NCBI GenBank assembly: GCA_017409475.1
Contig: JAFQSP010000006.1
Coordinates: 1-32,920, forward strand
Length of the DNA stretch: 32,920 nt
Origin: Clostridia bacterium
Lineage (GTDB): Bacteria > Bacillota > Clostridia > Oscillospirales > Acutalibacteraceae
Reading direction: 5' to 3'
The notes beneath the pieces were generated by a model that saw only the letters and a list, made by a program, of their open reading frames with translations, was not told the DNA's origin and made no database searches. Each line of letters starts with the position of its first letter. The stretch's first letter is position 1. This document shows positions 24,110-30,610 of this stretch, one piece after another. A program made the position numbers and the translations under genes.

Positions 24110-25248
24110 TATTTGTATTGTTTTCGGTGTTTGGAGGTGCGGGGTGGTATCTCGCGCGCAGAACATACCGAGGCTTTTCTGCACTTTTCCCGAAGGTGCG
24201 GTTTTGGCCTTTTTTGGTCGGCATCGTTACGCTCGTTTTGCTTTTGGTGCTTGGATTTGCGCGTTCGTTTTTGCCGTTTCCCGCAGAATTAAAGCATATT
24301 TTTGGCATCATCGGAAGCTATTGTATGGGAATTATACTGTATTTTCTGCTGTTTACGTTGGTTGCCGACGTTATATTTATCGTCCCTCGACTTTTAAAAC
24401 TGTCCTTTACGGTACACCGCTTTTTTAGGGGATTTGTTACCGTGGGTGTGCTGACTTTAACGTTGATTACCTGTGTGGGTGGATTTATCAACGCCCGAAG
24501 AATAGATCACGTATCCTATGAGGTCGAGCTTGACGGAGGATGCGATATTTCGGATATGAACATAGTGATGATCAGTGATCTTCATTTAGGCGCTGTTGGT
24601 TCTGAGGGACGGCTTGAGAAGATAGTTGACGAAATCAATTCGCTTAAGCCTGACGTGGTGTGCATTGTGGGTGATTTTTTTGATACAGATTTCTCGGCTG
24701 TCAAGGACCCCGATGCCGCTGTTGAGACACTTTTAAAATTACAGCCCACATACGGCACCTACGCTTGCTTTGGAAACCACGATGGCGGAGAGAGCAACGG
24801 TCAAATGGTGGAATTTTTGGAAAGAGCCAATATTTGCTTGCTTCGTGAATCCTATACGGTAATAGACGAACGCCTTGTGCTGATAGGTCGACTTGACGGC
24901 TCGCCCATCGGAGATTACAGTGAAGGGAAAAGAGGAAAACTGTCCGAGTTTTTTGTTCGAAATGATGCGGAAATGCCCGTAATCGTAATGGATCACAACC
25001 CCGCAAGAATTGATGAGTACACCACTGAGGCAGATCTAATACTCTGCGGTCATACTCACAAAGGTCAGGTATTTCCCGGTGGAATACTTACCGACTTAAT
25101 GTATACCGTGGACTACGGGTATTACAGAAAGGACACTCAAAGCCCTCACGTGATAGTTTCTTCGGGCATTGGTTGGTGGGGACCGCCTATGCGGGTTGGA
25201 ACAAATAGCGAGATAGTTTCCGTGAGATTTTCTTGCGGTGACAGGTAA
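24094..25248 (+). CDS. Membrane-anchored metallophosphoesterase (YkuE/YaeI-like)
   Basis: The start ATG at 24094 follows GGGAGGG directly; the frame is open further upstream but without a site. The 384-residue product has an N-terminal membrane part with about four hydrophobic helices (residues 1-135). A calcineurin-type phosphoesterase domain follows with all metal motifs: DLHLG, GDFFD, GNHDGG, and CGHTHKGQ near the C-terminus. Such YkuE/YaeI-like proteins are thought to hydrolyse phosphoester or pyrophosphate bonds of lipids or nucleotides at the membrane; the substrate here is unknown. The gene seems intact, while both its flanking genes are truncated chimeras, so it may have arrived with a joined segment. 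Confidence 0.9.
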   Translation: MFGVVIFVLFSVFGGAGWYLARRTYRGFSALFPKVRFWPFLVGIVTLVLLLVLGFARSFLPFPAELKHIFGIIGSYCMGIILYFLLFTLVADVIFIVPRLLKLSFTVHRFFRGFVTVGVLTLTLITCVGGFINARRIDHVSYEVELDGGCDISDMNIVMISDLHLGAVGSEGRLEKIVDEINSLKPDVVCIVGDFFDTDFSAVKDPDAAVETLLKLQPTYGTYACFGNHDGGESNGQMVEFLERANICLLRESYTVIDERLVLIGRLDGSPIGDYSEGKRGKLSEFFVRNDAEMPVIVMDHNPARIDEYTTEADLILCGHTHKGQVFPGGILTDLMYTVDYGYYRKDTQSPHVIVSSGIGWWGPPMRVGTNSEIVSVRFSCGDR

Positions 25249-25298
25249 CGGGATTAAGAGAATTTTAGGCATCTAAACAGAGAAACGGAAGAAACGAA

Positions 25299-25844
25299 AT
25301 GCAAAAAACATATTTTTTTGCCGGAATATCCATATTTTTCTGGTCTACTATTGCGGCTGTTTCAAAGCTTTTGCTAAACACCCTTAACAGCTATCAAATA
25401 CTCATGTTCAGCTCGCTTTTTGCCGCACTGGGGTTGTTTGTTGTTAATCTTTGGAGTGTAAAAGATTCGTTGCACTCGGCTATATATGTTTATAATACAT
25501 CGGATTTTTCTTTGACAAATAGAATTAATATAGATGACAAAATGATGGTTCACCATATTGAATTTGATAAAAACACAAATTTGTATTATGTTTTAGGTTT
25601 TGTTCGCGGTGATGACGGAGTTTTACAAAACGGTTTTGTTGCTAAATTTGAAAATCAACAAATAAATAACATGTTTCTTCTTTCTGAAGATGAGTTTGAT
25701 TTTTTCCGTTCTTATAAATCATTAGAAATGCACGGCTTTACCGAAAAGAAACATCGGTGGACATATATTGATTATGAACTTCAAGACCTTAAATCTATGA
25801 ATCATACACTTGCAAAACTATATGCACAAAAGAAAGCAGAGTGA
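25299..25844 (+). CDS. Chimera: EamA/DMT transporter N-terminus fused to an unrelated C-terminal segment
   Basis: Residues 1-50 look like the first two membrane helices of an EamA/DMT-family transporter (GISIFFWSTIAAVSKLLLNT, SSLFAALGLFVVNL). From about residue 52 the protein turns hydrophilic and no longer resembles a transporter: DSLHSAIYVYNTSDFSLTNR, later FLLSEDEFDFFRSYKSLEMH, ending LAKLYAQKKAE. A normal DMT protein is about 300 residues with ten helices, so eight helices are missing. The junction lies near base 25455. The reading frame stays open across it, so it could be translated, but a functional transporter is unlikely. The source of the C-terminal part is not recognised. Confidence 0.6.
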   Translation: MQKTYFFAGISIFFWSTIAAVSKLLLNTLNSYQILMFSSLFAALGLFVVNLWSVKDSLHSAIYVYNTSDFSLTNRINIDDKMMVHHIEFDKNTNLYYVLGFVRGDDGVLQNGFVAKFENQQINNMFLLSEDEFDFFRSYKSLEMHGFTEKKHRWTYIDYELQDLKSMNHTLAKLYAQKKAE

Positions 25845-25846
25845 TT

Positions 25847-26029
25847 TCACTCCGCTATATCTTTATATCTTTCCACCACACTATGTACCGCCATACAAAA
25901 CCTGTCGAATGGTGTCAATGTTGTCAGCAACGGGTCGCCTTCGCGAATTCTCATTGTTCTTCTAATCTCTTTCGGGATAACAACACGACCAAGGTCGTCG
26001 ATTCTTCTAACAATTCCTGTTGCTTTCAT
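25847..26029 (-). CDS. Mini SpoVT/AbrB paralogue lacking the GAF domain
   Basis: Its first 34 residues are identical in protein sequence to those of the nearby SpoVT (MKATGIVRRIDDLGRVVIPK through MRIREGDPL). It then switches to an unrelated 26-residue tail containing FDRFCMAVHSVVERYKDIAE. The DNA differs from spoVT at many third positions, so it is not a recent copy. AAAAGGAG precedes the ATG, so it is probably translated. The AbrB domain alone can dimerise and bind DNA, so this 60-residue protein might bind SpoVT-like sites without the regulatory domain. It may equally be a remnant made by deletion. Its stop codon and that of the convergent chimera sit in the palindrome GAGTGA-TT-TCACTC (25839-25852). 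Confidence 0.6.
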   Translation of the reverse strand: MKATGIVRRIDDLGRVVIPKEIRRTMRIREGDPLLTTLTPFDRFCMAVHSVVERYKDIAE

Positions 26030-26100
26030 ATATTTTACTCCTTTTCTCTACTCTAAAAATGTGCCAAAAGCCCAGTATTTATGCGGGTTTTCTGGATTTA

Positions 26101-26184
26101 TTGATTTGCTCAAATCAAGCCTCGTCCCACCCAAAAGCACGACTCTGCCAAGGTCCTTAGATGGGACGAGTTGTAGCTTTTTTG
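26101..26184. other. Structured non-coding segment of unknown class
   Basis: TTGATTTG-CT-CAAATCAA (26101-26118) forms a perfect 8-bp hairpin. It is followed by CTCGTCCCA at 26121-26129, which pairs with TGGGACGAG at 26162-26170 across 32 bases. On the plus strand a T-run (26179-26184) follows closely, as in a terminator. I do not recognise the class. It lies in the 410-bp gap between the mini SpoVT gene and the end of the pilus operon. Confidence 0.5.
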
Positions 26185-26269
26185 TTCTTTGTTAGTATCA
26201 CACTTTTTGTAGAAATTATGAGTAGAATTTCCAATTGTTTTTTATATTTTAAATCAAAACATCAAAGAA

Positions 26270-26293
26270 GCGATGACTTGTGATTGTCATCGC
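26270..26293 (-). terminator. Likely terminator of the pilus operon
   Basis: GCGATGAC at 26270-26277 pairs with GTCATCGC at 26286-26293, with an 8-nt loop. On the minus strand it is followed by TTCTTTGATGTTTTG, an imperfect U-tract. It lies about 150 bases beyond the last pilus-operon gene. Confidence 0.5.
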
Positions 26294-26439
26294 CCCTCAA
26301 GTTATATAATGTTAAAACAAACCATTTGGATTATAATATGAAACAACGTTGATTATGCTATGAGCATCAAACTAAGGACAATACTTTCTGATTATATTCG
26401 CAATCATCTTAATTGGGCAGCGTTAGAACAGCAGTACTT

Positions 26440-27030
26440 TCAATACATGATATCGCATGAAATAATCAAATACTCAAAAGCATACACATTTTTAATAAAC
26501 AAAGTAAGTGCAGATTCTTCTCGATTGAGGGCTGTTTGATCTGCATGTTTTTCATACCGTAGATTTGCAACTGCATAGGTATATCTGTTTCCTTCTACAT
26601 CAGTAAATATTACAGTATCACCAACCGAGATTTCACGGTAAAAATCGTATTGTCCTTTTTGGGTTGTTGCGCCGATTTGCAAAGCACCGTTGTAAATACT
26701 ACCATCGAATCTGCGAGGGTATTTTGTAAGGTTCCCCCAATCGGCACCAACTGGTAATGCTGACTCATATCGCGGCATTTCTATTATGCCAACAAAATCT
26801 GCTCCATCAACAGAAAGAACGGACATAGAATTATCCCTACGTTCCTCCGGAACTGCACCTTGAGGTTCCGGAATTAGAGTGCGGAGCGTCTCAACATAAG
26901 TTTCTGATTTTTGTATCGAAGAATTTATATTCCATTGCCAGAAAAATAAAGCTAATATACCGATAACCAGTAAAGAAATACCCGCTAAAACACAAATCTT
27001 TGAAATAAATGATTTATTTGTTTTCTTCAT
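26440..27030 (-). CDS. Sortase-like protein lacking the catalytic residues
   Basis: The 196-residue product has an N-terminal membrane helix (about 11-31) and a sortase-like beta-barrel. GIIEMPRYESALPVGADWGN (81-100) matches the start of the fold, YPRRFDGSIYNGALQIG the central strands, and ISVGDTVIFTDVEGNRYTYAV (134-154) a conserved strand pair. The catalytic His, expected in an IAGH-type motif, is replaced by ATT around 121-123. The catalytic Cys in LTLFTC is replaced by Lys180 (LTLFIK), and the late Arg is absent; only Cys192 near the end remains. There is no frameshift and the gene overlaps the minor pilin gene by 17 bases, so it looks maintained. It may be a non-catalytic partner in pilus assembly; that role is inferred. 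Confidence 0.75.
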   Translation of the reverse strand: MKKTNKSFISKICVLAGISLLVIGILALFFWQWNINSSIQKSETYVETLRTLIPEPQGAVPEERRDNSMSVLSVDGADFVGIIEMPRYESALPVGADWGNLTKYPRRFDGSIYNGALQIGATTQKGQYDFYREISVGDTVIFTDVEGNRYTYAVANLRYEKHADQTALNREESALTLFIKNVYAFEYLIISCDIMY

Positions 27031-27982
27031 GAGCGTTTCTCTTTCCTATGATACCTAAAATAATCAACATGCTTCCCGAAATGATCATAAGTATCACATA
27101 TAGCATAATGTTAGAAGTATCACCGGTTTGCGGAGCATCAAATGGCTCGTCGGGATTTTTCGGTGTATACGTATTAGTCAAAACGAAGGAATTGCCACGT
27201 TTTTCGAGCGTCATAGTATAACCTGACGGAGTATTTCGCTCTATTACCGTCCACTTAGCACCATCGTCTTTTGCTGTCCAACTGCATGACCAGTTATCAT
27301 CCTGTGAGAGTTCTACCTTTTGGTAGCTTTCTCCGTCTTTAAATATCTCAACCTCAATACTCTTTGGACGGTTATTTCTTCCTTCATCGCCTTTCCAAAG
27401 CTTTAGAACTTTTAGTTCTATTTCATCATCGATTGGCGGAATCAACTCCGATTTAGAAGCAACCGTAACTTGATACTCCCAAACACCTTCCGTGTTAAGA
27501 CCCGGCAAAGCAACCAACGCAGAATCAAAGAAACAAGTTATGTCTTCCTGCGTTACAGTGCCAACAACCGCAAGATATAAGCCGGGTTTTAAATCTTCAA
27601 AACAAACTATTCCTTCCGAATCGGTTTTTGCGATAGCATCGGCTGCAATATTTTCTGCAACAATATGTGCCTCAAGCGTGGAACGGATTACATCCCATTC
27701 ACCATTAGTCCTGACACCATTTAAGATAAGCGCTGATTTCTCAAAGGAAGAAGTTAGTTTATACTGAAAATCAGAGGATACGTCGGCAACCTTATACACC
27801 TTTAATGATACATCCTCAAAGGCTGTTCCATCACAAGTGTAAGAGAGCGTCAATGTACATTCTGCGTTCACATTGATTGGTTCAGACGCATCGGTTGTGG
27901 AGGTCGCCATTGCATAACACGGCGTTAACCAAAAGCAAAGACATAATAAAATGATGGTTACTGCCATTCTTCTTTTAGCCAT
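27014..27982 (-). CDS. Minor pilin / Cna-B protein with PQTGD sorting signal
   Basis: The 322-residue protein has a signal peptide (about 1-27), an N-terminal beta domain with a pilin-like segment (VSLKVYKVADV and DLKPGLYLAVVG, about 40-175), and a Cna-B domain (about 190-277). The Cna-B domain runs ELKVLKLWKGDEGRNNRPKS to YTMTLEKRGNSFVLTNTYTP with the expected ERNTPSGY E-box Glu, suggesting an internal isopeptide bond. PQTGD at 284-288, a hydrophobic helix and a charged tail make the sorting signal. It is likely the minor or basal subunit that joins the pilus to the wall. AAAGGAGG precedes the ATG. The gene overlaps the upstream sortase gene by 25 bases and the downstream pseudo-sortase by 17, indicating tight coupling. 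Confidence 0.87.
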   Translation of the reverse strand: MAKRRMAVTIILLCLCFWLTPCYAMATSTTDASEPINVNAECTLTLSYTCDGTAFEDVSLKVYKVADVSSDFQYKLTSSFEKSALILNGVRTNGEWDVIRSTLEAHIVAENIAADAIAKTDSEGIVCFEDLKPGLYLAVVGTVTQEDITCFFDSALVALPGLNTEGVWEYQVTVASKSELIPPIDDEIELKVLKLWKGDEGRNNRPKSIEVEIFKDGESYQKVELSQDDNWSCSWTAKDDGAKWTVIERNTPSGYTMTLEKRGNSFVLTNTYTPKNPDEPFDAPQTGDTSNIMLYVILMIISGSMLIILGIIGKRNAHEENK

Positions 27983-28821
27983 TCATCTTCCTCCTTTGAA
28001 ATAAGGGGTTTACTTCCCTTATCTCGATATTTTATCATCAAAACAATCAATAAAATCAATAGAATCGGTGCTGCTACAACGGGAGTTGCTACAAGTGAAT
28101 CAATAGGGTATGCGTTGGATGTAACATGTAATACCGGAGCCGCATTTTCAATACGGGTTCCTCTAACTAACAATCTGTGGGAATTGATGCCGTAGGGAGT
28201 GCAAGTAAGTAGCGTGCATAAATCTTCTCCCTCCACAATTTGAACATCGCTTGTTTCATTTGGCAGAACAACCTTGATTTGATCCACCTGATAGGTAACG
28301 GTTCGGTTCAGAACGGTAATGGTGAACGTATCACCAACCTCCATTTTATCGAGCTCGGTAAATAGCTTAGCATGTGGAAGTCCGCGATGTGCCGATAGAA
28401 CACAATGTGTATTCGCACCGCCAACTGGTAAAGAAGTTCCCTCTAAATGACCGCAAGCTACGTTTAGCACTTCAGCAGAAATTCCGTGGTACAACGGCAG
28501 TTCAACACCAAGTTTTGGAATGGATATATAACCCATAATGCCTATTCCGCTTACATCAAGAATATCGTTATATCCTTTAAGTTTATGGTAATCGGTTAAA
28601 GGAAAATTGAGTTCATTAAGCTGAGCGTTATAATTTTCGGCTTCTTCAAAAAAAGAGTCATAATCCTCTGGTTGTAAGGAGTCTAAAATCTCTCGGTAAT
28701 TTTCAACCGCTTTGGTTTGCGTTTTGGAATTCCAATACTGACTTACGGAGGGATAAAGCAGCCCACAGACGCCTATGAATAGCATCAGAACTAATAGAAT
28801 TCCTATTTTGTTTTTCTTCAT
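27958..28821 (-). CDS. Class C (pilus-type) sortase
   Basis: This transpeptidase joins pilin subunits by isopeptide bonds between the sorting-signal threonine and a pilin lysine. The 287-residue product has an N-terminal membrane helix (about 5-24), a sortase barrel beginning GYISIPKLGVELPLYHG, and the complete catalytic set: His145 in LSAHRGLPHAKLF, Cys207 in TLLTCTPYGINSHRLLVRG, and Arg216 or Arg220 in the same motif. A second hydrophobic helix near the C-terminus (about 245-265) is typical of class C. The TPYGxNxHR motif also fits class C. It lies between the major and minor pilin genes and overlaps the latter by 25 bases. It should be the polymerising enzyme of this operon. Confidence 0.95.
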   Translation of the reverse strand: MKKNKIGILLVLMLFIGVCGLLYPSVSQYWNSKTQTKAVENYREILDSLQPEDYDSFFEEAENYNAQLNELNFPLTDYHKLKGYNDILDVSGIGIMGYISIPKLGVELPLYHGISAEVLNVACGHLEGTSLPVGGANTHCVLSAHRGLPHAKLFTELDKMEVGDTFTITVLNRTVTYQVDQIKVVLPNETSDVQIVEGEDLCTLLTCTPYGINSHRLLVRGTRIENAAPVLHVTSNAYPIDSLVATPVVAAPILLILLIVLMIKYRDKGSKPLISKEEDEWLKEEWQ

Positions 28822-28851
28822 AAGTATCTGTCCACCGCCTTAAGTGAAAGT

Positions 28852-28882
28852 AGCGGCGGATGGCGGAAAACCATCCGCCGCT
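28852..28882 (-). promoter_or_regulatory. Strong intra-operon hairpin between major pilin and sortase genes
   Basis: AGCGGCGGATGG at 28852-28863 pairs perfectly with 28871-28882 (12 bp, GC-rich, 7-nt loop). The minus-strand 3' flank is ACTTTCACTT, not a clean U-tract. It may be a leaky terminator or an mRNA-stabilising stem that lets the major pilin be made in excess of the downstream sortase. Confidence 0.65.
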
Positions 28883-28920
28883 AAACTCAACAATAAATAC
28901 TATAAATGTAACTTTGTATC

Positions 28921-30534
28921 TTAGTCTTCGTATACAGACATCTTCTTACGAGTAATCATAAATACAGCAGCCAAGATCACGAAGATAGATCCACCAAGAA
29001 TGAGCCACATCGTGCCCATTGCACCGGTTTCAGGAAGGATAGTACCAGTGTTGTTTACGATATCTTTGGTGATTGAACCGGTATCCACAACGCCGGTACC
29101 CATCTGACCTGCATCCAAAGAAGTAAGTGTGGGATTACCGTCGGTTTCGCTATGTACTGCAGAAATAGAGAAAACGACATCTGCCATCTTGTTATAGCCT
29201 TCGGGAACGGTAGATTCTTCCAACTTATAATCGCCGTCATCAAGACCTGTCCAAGTAAATGTGGTCATATCTGCACCCTTTAACTCCGTACCGATTGCTA
29301 CGTAATTACCGGCAAGGTTCTTCTTGTAAAGAGTAAAACCTGCACCTTTCAAAGCGTGGTTATGGCTATCTACCTTGTTAACGATCAGTTGATAGGTGAA
29401 AACCGTTACCTTGTCAGTCCCAGTTTTACCGGTACCATCGCCGTAAGGATTGTTAGAGAACTCAAGATATACTTGGTTGGGGTTACCTGCACTGCCGATT
29501 ACAGCATTTTCGTTAAGGGTTGCATCATAGCAAACAACGAATGCGGTATCTTTAGTAACGCCATCAATGGCAAAAACATTCTCGCAGGTAACATCAAATG
29601 TACAACCATCGGTAGGATTGGTGTTTACGGTGAAGTTTGCAGTGACGTCCTTAGTATAATCATTCACATCAGTATCAACGTTTGCTTTATATAAAGTATC
29701 GTACATGTAAACCTTAAAAGAATCGTTATTAAGAGTTAAACCTGCAGAAAGAGTATCGTGGAATACGATTTTGTAGGTCTCATAATTAGGAGAGTTGCTG
29801 GGAAGAGTAGCAGTCAACTTAAAGGGTACGGCATCTCCGATATCGTGGTCAGCTGAATCGTGCCAAGCGTTGTCAGTAATGCTGTCGTCCTCACTATCGT
29901 CTATATCCTTTACCTTCTTTTCAACAGTAGGAAGTGCAGTTTTAGGAGTAATGGTAAGAGCGTCCTGACCTTTGGTATCTACCATAACCAAGGAATTAGC
30001 TTCGTTACCGGTAAGATTTGTTACATCAGCGAACATCCAATAACCTTGCGCGATAGTATCATTAGTACCGGTCAAGTTTGTTGCATCTGCTGCAATAGAA
30101 GCATCTTTGATTGCACGATAGAGACGGTCTGCCACCTGACGCATGGTTTGATATACATCACCGTTATCACTGGTCTGATTAGACAAATACTTCAAAATCT
30201 GGTCATCGGTAATACCTGCTTCAGTAGCGGGTTTTCCACCTTCAGTCCAGAGGTAGTTGCCACCGTTATCGAAAACTTCTTTTTGGAGAATTGCACGGTA
30301 TTTTTCGTTTACAGTGTATGCATAGTTGTAGCAATCACTTGTGTGTGCACCGTCGTGCGCAGTGTGATGGTCGCCTGTCTTTAAGCTGGTAGTCAAATCA
30401 AGCAGTTGATAACCATCATATTTTCTGCCTGCTTCGCCATTGATGGTAAGAGTTGTGTCCTCTGCCGCAAATACGGGAACACTAATTGCTAAGATCATTA
30501 CAATTGCTAAGAAAATAGATACTAATTTTTTCAT
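28921..30534 (-). CDS. Major pilin (fimbrial shaft subunit), LPETG-anchored
   Basis: The 537-residue protein has a signal peptide (about 1-24, ending VFAAE). The N-terminal pilin domain (about 26-195) ends at TPKTALPTVEKKV, where Lys198 or a neighbour is the likely pilin-motif lysine for polymerisation. A middle beta domain (about 212-375) and a SpaA/Cna-B domain (about 380-490) with KVDSHNHALKGAGFTLYKK and the E-box YKLEESTVPEGY suggest isopeptide-stabilised modules. LPETG at 500-504, a hydrophobic helix and a KK tail form the sorting signal. A His-rich loop (GDHHTAHDGAHTSDC, about 54-68) is unusual. GAAAGGAAAG precedes the ATG. It sits 76 bases behind the tip gene and ahead of the class C sortase. 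Confidence 0.93.
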   Translation of the reverse strand: MKKLVSIFLAIVMILAISVPVFAAEDTTLTINGEAGRKYDGYQLLDLTTSLKTGDHHTAHDGAHTSDCYNYAYTVNEKYRAILQKEVFDNGGNYLWTEGGKPATEAGITDDQILKYLSNQTSDNGDVYQTMRQVADRLYRAIKDASIAADATNLTGTNDTIAQGYWMFADVTNLTGNEANSLVMVDTKGQDALTITPKTALPTVEKKVKDIDDSEDDSITDNAWHDSADHDIGDAVPFKLTATLPSNSPNYETYKIVFHDTLSAGLTLNNDSFKVYMYDTLYKANVDTDVNDYTKDVTANFTVNTNPTDGCTFDVTCENVFAIDGVTKDTAFVVCYDATLNENAVIGSAGNPNQVYLEFSNNPYGDGTGKTGTDKVTVFTYQLIVNKVDSHNHALKGAGFTLYKKNLAGNYVAIGTELKGADMTTFTWTGLDDGDYKLEESTVPEGYNKMADVVFSISAVHSETDGNPTLTSLDAGQMGTGVVDTGSITKDIVNNTGTILPETGAMGTMWLILGGSIFVILAAVFMITRKKMSVYED

Positions 30535-30610
30535 AATAGTCTTTCCTTTCAGATAAATATTTTTGTTTGTTGATTCATCTCCGGCGCGTTTTCCGCAGAG
30601 ACAAGGGAAG

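Noticed and set aside
26121-26170. Possible T-box on the minus strand because of a GGGTGGGACGAG stretch
   Set aside because: The conserved T-box core GGGTGGNACCGCG is not matched beyond GGGTGG, there is no specifier stem, and the downstream gene is a mini regulator, not an aminoacyl-tRNA or amino-acid gene.
26360-26539. Plus-strand 59-codon reading frame starting MSIKLRTILSDYIRN
   Set aside because: It has no ribosome-binding site and overlaps the sortase-like gene on the opposite strand by about 100 bases, so it is most likely a chance frame.
26440-27030. Frameshift or sequencing error explaining the missing sortase residues
   Set aside because: The fold reads continuously in one frame to the end, including the last strand and Cys192, and the three lost residues are at separate places, so one error cannot explain them.
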